The notes below the pieces were generated by a model. It was not told the DNA's origin. It saw only the letters and a list, made by a program, of their open reading frames with translations, and ran no database searches. The position numbers and the translations under genes were made by a program. A stretch of DNA of 64,000 bases from contig NZ_FCOA02000036.1 of the NCBI RefSeq assembly GCF_001544875.2, positions 1 through 64,000 of the forward strand, written 5' to 3'. Shown here piece by piece: positions 60,668-64,000 of this stretch; position 1 is the stretch's first letter; each line of letters begins with the position of its first letter. This DNA comes from Caballeronia hypogeia. GTDB lineage: Bacteria > Pseudomonadota > Gammaproteobacteria > Burkholderiales > Burkholderiaceae.

Positions 60668-60754
60668 GGAATCATCCCATTAGGATTACTGGCAACCGGC
60701 AATTAGCCCACGCCGATATGCCGGTCGTTGTGCTCAGCTCGAAGGCGGCGATTT

Positions 60755-60985
60755 TCAGTCCGGAATGAAGGTGGCGACGACCTGCCCTTCTTCGATGACA
60801 TCGCCTTCCGCGACGTGATACTCGTGGATGGTTCCCGAGACTTCGGCCTCGACGGGAATCTCCATCTTCATGGACTCGAGGACGAAGAGTTCCGCGCCTG
60901 CCGGGTGATGCTCGCCCGGTTGCGCGACGATCTTCCAGAGGGAGCCGGTTGTTTCCGCGAGAATGGGGATAGCCTGTTTTGTCAT
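60755..60985 (-). CDS. Biotin carboxyl carrier protein (short biotinyl domain)
   Basis: A 76-residue single-domain protein. The biotin attachment site is Lys40 in VLESMKMEIPVEAEV; flanking Gly-rich strands match stand-alone BCCPs. It lacks the long Pro/Ala-rich N-terminal half of fatty-acid-synthesis AccB, so it belongs to a dedicated carboxylase. It lies 8 bases after pxpA. Confidence 0.88.
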   Translation of the reverse strand: MTKQAIPILAETTGSLWKIVAQPGEHHPAGAELFVLESMKMEIPVEAEVSGTIHEYHVAEGDVIEEGQVVATFIPD

Positions 60986-60993
60986 TGTGGTCT

Positions 60994-61767
60994 CTAAGCT
61001 TGTGGCGAAATGCCGGGTGCCTGAATCGTGACGCCGGCGGCGCGCAATGCGCCGCTGACTGCCGCGGCGAACGCGGCCGCGCCGGGCTGGTCGCCGTGAA
61101 TGCAGAGCGTGTCGGGTTGCACGTCGACCCATGCGCCGTTCACCGAACGAACGCGCTTGCATTCGAGCATTGTCATAACCTGTTCGACTGCTTCGTCTAC
61201 GTTCGTGATCATCGCGCGAGGGTCGCCGCGCGGGGTCAACGCGCCATCGTCCTGATACGTCCGGTCGGCGAAGACTTCCTGCGCGCAGCGCAGGCCCGCT
61301 TCGCGAGCGGCATCGACGAGCTTCGAACCCGAGAGGCCGAAGAAGATCAGATCGCGGTCGATATCGCGGACCGCGGCGCACAGCGCGCGCGCCACGTCGT
61401 GATCGCGCGCCGCGACGTTGTAGAGCGCGCCATGCGCCTTCACGTGCGCGAGGCGTCCGCCACAGGCTTCGGCAAACGCCTTCACCGCGCCGACCTGATA
61501 CACCGTGATGTCGTAGATTTCGTCGGGGCTCAACTGCATCGGGCGACGGCCGAAACCTTGCAGGTCGTGGTAGCCGGGATGCGCGCCGATCGCGACATTC
61601 GCCTCGACGGCCGCGTGCACCGTCGCCCGGATGGTGCGCGGATCGCCGGCATGAAAACCGCACGCGATGTTCGCCGACGTGACATGCCGAAGCACCTCGC
61701 GATCCGCTCCGAGGCGATAGACGCCGAAGCTCTCGCCCATGTCGCTGTTGAAATCGATTGTCGGCAT
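60994..61767 (-). CDS. pxpA: 5-oxoprolinase subunit A (LamB/YcsF family)
   Basis: The ATG at 61767 has GGGAGG upstream; 257 residues. Family marks: TIDFNSDMGESFG at the start, NIACGFHAGDPRTIRATV, GAHPGYHDLQGFGRRPM and HVKAHGALYN. In the PxpABC complex this subunit takes part in ATP-dependent cleavage of 5-oxoproline to glutamate. It starts 2 bases after the pxpC stop. Confidence 0.92.
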   Translation of the reverse strand: MPTIDFNSDMGESFGVYRLGADREVLRHVTSANIACGFHAGDPRTIRATVHAAVEANVAIGAHPGYHDLQGFGRRPMQLSPDEIYDITVYQVGAVKAFAEACGGRLAHVKAHGALYNVAARDHDVARALCAAVRDIDRDLIFFGLSGSKLVDAAREAGLRCAQEVFADRTYQDDGALTPRGDPRAMITNVDEAVEQVMTMLECKRVRSVNGAWVDVQPDTLCIHGDQPGAAAFAAAVSGALRAAGVTIQAPGISPQA

Positions 61768-61769
61768 GC

Positions 61770-62711
61770 TCACGCCTCCCATGTTGCAAACGTGCGTTGC
61801 TGCGCCAGCAGCAGGCGCTGCGCCTCGTCGATACCGATCACGCTGAATCTGATCGACTCTCCCGGCATCTTCTGCGCGAGGCGCGGCAAGTCGACGGCGC
61901 ACACCTGCGCGATCTTCGGATAACCGCCCGTGGTCTGCCGGTCCGCCATCAGAACGATGGGGTTTCCATCTGCCGGAACCTGGATCGCGCCGAAGCCCAG
62001 CGCTTCCGATTCCATCTGACACGCCTGCGTGAGTGCGAGCTTCGGACCTTCGAGGCGAAAGCCCATGCGATCGGACTGCGGCGTCATGCGAAACGGCTCG
62101 TGCTGAAACGCGCTTTGGGAAGCCGCATCGAAACGTTCCCACTCGCGCCCGGCAATGACGCGGATCGGCGCTTCGGCGTCGGCGAGAACGTCCCGATCCA
62201 GCGCCGCGAGGTTTCCGTCGATGTTCGCGGTCCTTGCCTTCGACGCGTCGTTCAGCCGGATCACATCGCCCTTGGCAAGCGCGCGGCCGGCGAATCCGCC
62301 GTATCCACCGCGAGCGAAGAGGCTTGCGCTGCCCATCACCGGATCGACGTTGAAGCCGCCGCGAACCGCGATGTAAGCCCGCACGCCCGATCGACGCTTG
62401 CCGAACGCGAGTTCGCTCCCCGCGCTGACGGCGGTCGCGCGGTCGCGCGGCAACGGCTCGCCGTTCAGTTTGGCGTCGAGGTCCGCGCCGGTCACCGCGA
62501 TGACCGCGTCCACGGTGAAGCGCAGCGTCGGCCCCATCAGCGTGACTTCCAGCGTTCCCTGACTTTGGACGTTGCCGACCAGCGCATTCGCCAGCCGATG
62601 AGACCGCTCATCCATCACACCGTTGACGGGAACGCCGAGCTTCTGAAAGCCGCGACGTCCCAGATCCTGCAACGTGGTCAACGCTCCGGGTTTCACCACT
62701 TCGATGCTCAT
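61770..62711 (-). CDS. pxpC: 5-oxoprolinase subunit C / carboxyltransferase AHS2 domain
   Basis: A 313-residue KipA/AHS2-type protein. It begins MSIEVVKPGALTTLQDLGRRGFQKLGVPVNGVMDE, the conserved AHS2 opening, and has AYIAVRGGFNVDPVMGSAS and MGFRLEGPKLAL further on. The same fold forms half of the carboxyltransferase of urea carboxylase. Its start overlaps the pxpB stop by 4 bases (ATGA). Confidence 0.92.
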   Translation of the reverse strand: MSIEVVKPGALTTLQDLGRRGFQKLGVPVNGVMDERSHRLANALVGNVQSQGTLEVTLMGPTLRFTVDAVIAVTGADLDAKLNGEPLPRDRATAVSAGSELAFGKRRSGVRAYIAVRGGFNVDPVMGSASLFARGGYGGFAGRALAKGDVIRLNDASKARTANIDGNLAALDRDVLADAEAPIRVIAGREWERFDAASQSAFQHEPFRMTPQSDRMGFRLEGPKLALTQACQMESEALGFGAIQVPADGNPIVLMADRQTTGGYPKIAQVCAVDLPRLAQKMPGESIRFSVIGIDEAQRLLLAQQRTFATWEA

Positions 62712-63454
62712 TGCGCAGCTCCGGCATGTTCATTCAAGGCGTCGAACTCGGCGGGACTGATCGAAACGAATCTGATCTTGTCGCCCGCCTGGAGAAGACA
62801 CGGATCGGGCCGCGACGGATCGAACATCCGCAAGGGCGTCCGTCCGATCAGATTCCAGCCGCCGGGCAAGGTCACCGGATAGATGACGCTCTGCCGATTC
62901 GCGAGACCCACCGAACCGGGCGGAACCGCCGTGCGTGGCGTGGCGCGGCGCGGCGGAGCAAGCTGTTCGTCGAAGAGCCCGATGTACGGATGGCCCGGCG
63001 CGAAACCGATCATCATCACGTCGACGAGTTCGCTCGTGTGAAGCTTCACGACGTCGCTCGCGCTGATCCCCGAGTTCTGTGCGACCTCGGCGAGATCCGG
63101 GCCGTATTCGCCGCCGTAGCAGACAGGAATGTCGACCACGCGACCCGCGTTCGTCGAAGCTTCGCGGCTTTCATCGAGAATCCGCTCGAGCAGAACTTCG
63201 ATCACCTGATACGGAAGCTGGCCGCTCGTGCCGACATCGACGCGATGTGGGTCGTAGTGAACGCCGACCGTGGTCATCGCGGGAACGATGTCGTGGATGA
63301 ACGCGTGACCGGCGGCGGAGATGCGCGCGGCAATCTCGCGCGCGACACGATTCGCGGCAATGCGATCACTCGACTGCACCTCGACGATCACCGTTCTCTC
63401 GCCGGAATGGCGCAACCGATAAGCCTTCGCCGCAGTGGATGAGTTCGCGCTCAT
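62708..63454 (-). CDS. pxpB: 5-oxoprolinase subunit B / carboxyltransferase AHS1 domain
   Basis: A 248-residue KipI/AHS1-type protein. It has HDIVPAMTTVGVHYDP, VDIPVCYGGEYGPDLAEVA, MIGFAPGHPYIGLFDEQLAPPRRATPRTAVPPGSVGLANRQSVIYP and PGGWNLIGRTP, which are the family's diagnostic blocks. It pairs with PxpC. Its start overlaps the biotin carboxylase stop by 4 bases. Confidence 0.93.
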   Translation of the reverse strand: MSANSSTAAKAYRLRHSGERTVIVEVQSSDRIAANRVAREIAARISAAGHAFIHDIVPAMTTVGVHYDPHRVDVGTSGQLPYQVIEVLLERILDESREASTNAGRVVDIPVCYGGEYGPDLAEVAQNSGISASDVVKLHTSELVDVMMIGFAPGHPYIGLFDEQLAPPRRATPRTAVPPGSVGLANRQSVIYPVTLPGGWNLIGRTPLRMFDPSRPDPCLLQAGDKIRFVSISPAEFDALNEHAGAAQ

Positions 63455-64000
63455 GCCGACACTCCGTCATGCACCGTTCCACTCGCAGCAGCGAGCAGAT
63501 TCTTGATTTCGCGCGGAACGAAGCCCGTGTCCACCCGGCCCGCGACGAAATCGGGATGCTGCATCAACGCGGAAAGAAACGCGCCGTTGTGTTTGATGCC
63601 CTCGATCTGCAGATGCGACAGCGCCGCCGACATGATCTCCAGCGCCTGATTCCGGTCGCTTCCCGACGCGATGAATTTCGCGATCATCGGGTCATAGAAC
63701 GGCGAGATGGCATCGCCGGCGCGCACGCCGGTGTCGATACGCACGCCATCGACTCCTTCCGGCAGCACGAACTTCGCGAGCTTGCCCGGCGACGGCATGA
63801 AGTTCTTCGCCGGATTCTCGGCATACAGACGGCATTCGATCGCCGCGCCGCGACGCCGGATCGCGCTCTGCTCGAGGCGCTTGAGGCGTCCCGCGGCCAG
63901 CAGGATCTGCGCTTGCACGAGGTCCCATCCGGTGATGGCTTCGGTGACGCCGTGCTCCACCTGAATGCGCGTGTTCATCTCGAGGAAGAAGAACTCGTTG
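63451..64000 (-). CDS. Biotin carboxylase subunit (accC-like), 5' part beyond the window
   Basis: The frame is open from the right edge: NEFFFLEMNTRIQVEHGVTEAITGWDLVQ contains the catalytic Glu/Asn/Arg cluster (EMNTRxQVEHxVTE) of biotin carboxylases, followed by GAAIECRLYAENPAKNF, SPGKL and YDPMIAKFIASG. About 182 C-terminal residues are visible out of roughly 450, so the ATP-grasp start lies beyond 64000. With the short carrier protein five genes into the operon it would carboxylate biotin for a dedicated enzyme, not fatty-acid synthesis. Confidence 0.92.
   Translation of the reverse strand, partial: NEFFFLEMNTRIQVEHGVTEAITGWDLVQAQILLAAGRLKRLEQSAIRRRGAAIECRLYAENPAKNFMPSPGKLAKFVLPEGVDGVRIDTGVRAGDAISPFYDPMIAKFIASGSDRNQALEIMSAALSHLQIEGIKHNGAFLSALMQHPDFVAGRVDTGFVPREIKNLLAAASGTVHDGVSA

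Noticed and set aside
60994..62142. Extended start for pxpA at 62142, and a 344-codon frame for the biotin carrier up to 61789
   Set aside because: The extra N-terminal residues are translations of pxpC and pxpA in the wrong frame; ATG 61767 has GGGAGG upstream and begins the conserved family N-terminus.
1..64000. CRISPR arrays, tRNA or rRNA genes, prophage
   Set aside because: No regularly spaced direct repeats, cloverleaf-like segments, rRNA sequence or phage structural genes were seen on either strand by reading; a tRNAscan/Infernal run would be needed to exclude divergent RNAs.

Overview
The window looks like chromosomal or megaplasmid DNA of a Burkholderiaceae bacterium (Paraburkholderia/Caballeronia type). 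The reasons are high GC, dense operons with 1-12 nt overlaps, an acoXABC-acoR acetoin locus, modABC, a P. putida-type formaldehyde dehydrogenase and many catabolic regulators. I found no rRNA, tRNA or CRISPR array. The content is accessory and catabolic rather than housekeeping.

Region 1 (1-16.4 kb) is a betaine/quaternary-amine catabolic island. A GntR gene and six minus-strand genes (aldehyde dehydrogenase, DHDPS-family lyase/deaminase, FAD amine oxidase, ProW, ProV, ProX) diverge from a GbcB-like reductase, a DddP-like M24 enzyme and glutathione-independent formaldehyde dehydrogenase. A second ProX gene carries an in-frame amber codon. Beyond a patch of gene debris lies a close match to 4-hydroxyproline-betaine 2-epimerase (HpbD), translationally coupled to an MDR dehydrogenase. 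Together they suggest uptake of a betaine, epimerisation, oxidative N-demethylation with formaldehyde disposal, and ring opening to a central-metabolism acid. The Rieske oxygenase expected for the first demethylation is not in the window. The left edge is an IS3-like end that truncates a LysR gene.

Region 2 (16.4-26.6 kb) holds a DMT exporter, a 1112-residue zinc-ribbon/cyclase/ATPase/TPR regulator, a decayed chemotaxis operon (MCP, frameshifted cheY, internal cheA and terminal cheB fragments) and a PAS-GGDEF diguanylate cyclase.

Region 3 (26.6-46.5 kb) is mixed. It contains two transport/regulator pairs, a pyruvyl-transferase-family gene that probably starts at CTG, dgkA, a 51-codon small ORF coupled to a VOC gene, envelope lipoproteins, and a periplasmic dehydrogenase/cytochrome c pair. 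It also has a strong candidate small RNA with a 5' anti-Shine-Dalgarno motif, a YhcG-type nuclease, modABC behind a ModE-like palindrome, nudK and a DeoR regulator.

Region 4 (45.7-53.1 kb) is the acetoin dehydrogenase system: acoX-acoA-acoB-acoC with a terminator, a sigma-54 promoter and an upstream palindrome, the activator AcoR, and a lipoate-ligase-like gene that could serve AcoC.

Region 5 (53.3-64 kb) has small hypotheticals, an SDR, a GST, an MCP, and a seven-gene operon running off the right edge: biotin carboxylase, PxpB, PxpC, PxpA, biotin carrier, MFS transporter, DUF1445 hydro-lyase. Its parts correspond to a urea-carboxylase-like biotin enzyme split into subunits and combined with 5-oxoprolinase subunit A. 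This suggests biotin-dependent opening of a lactam or amide substrate.
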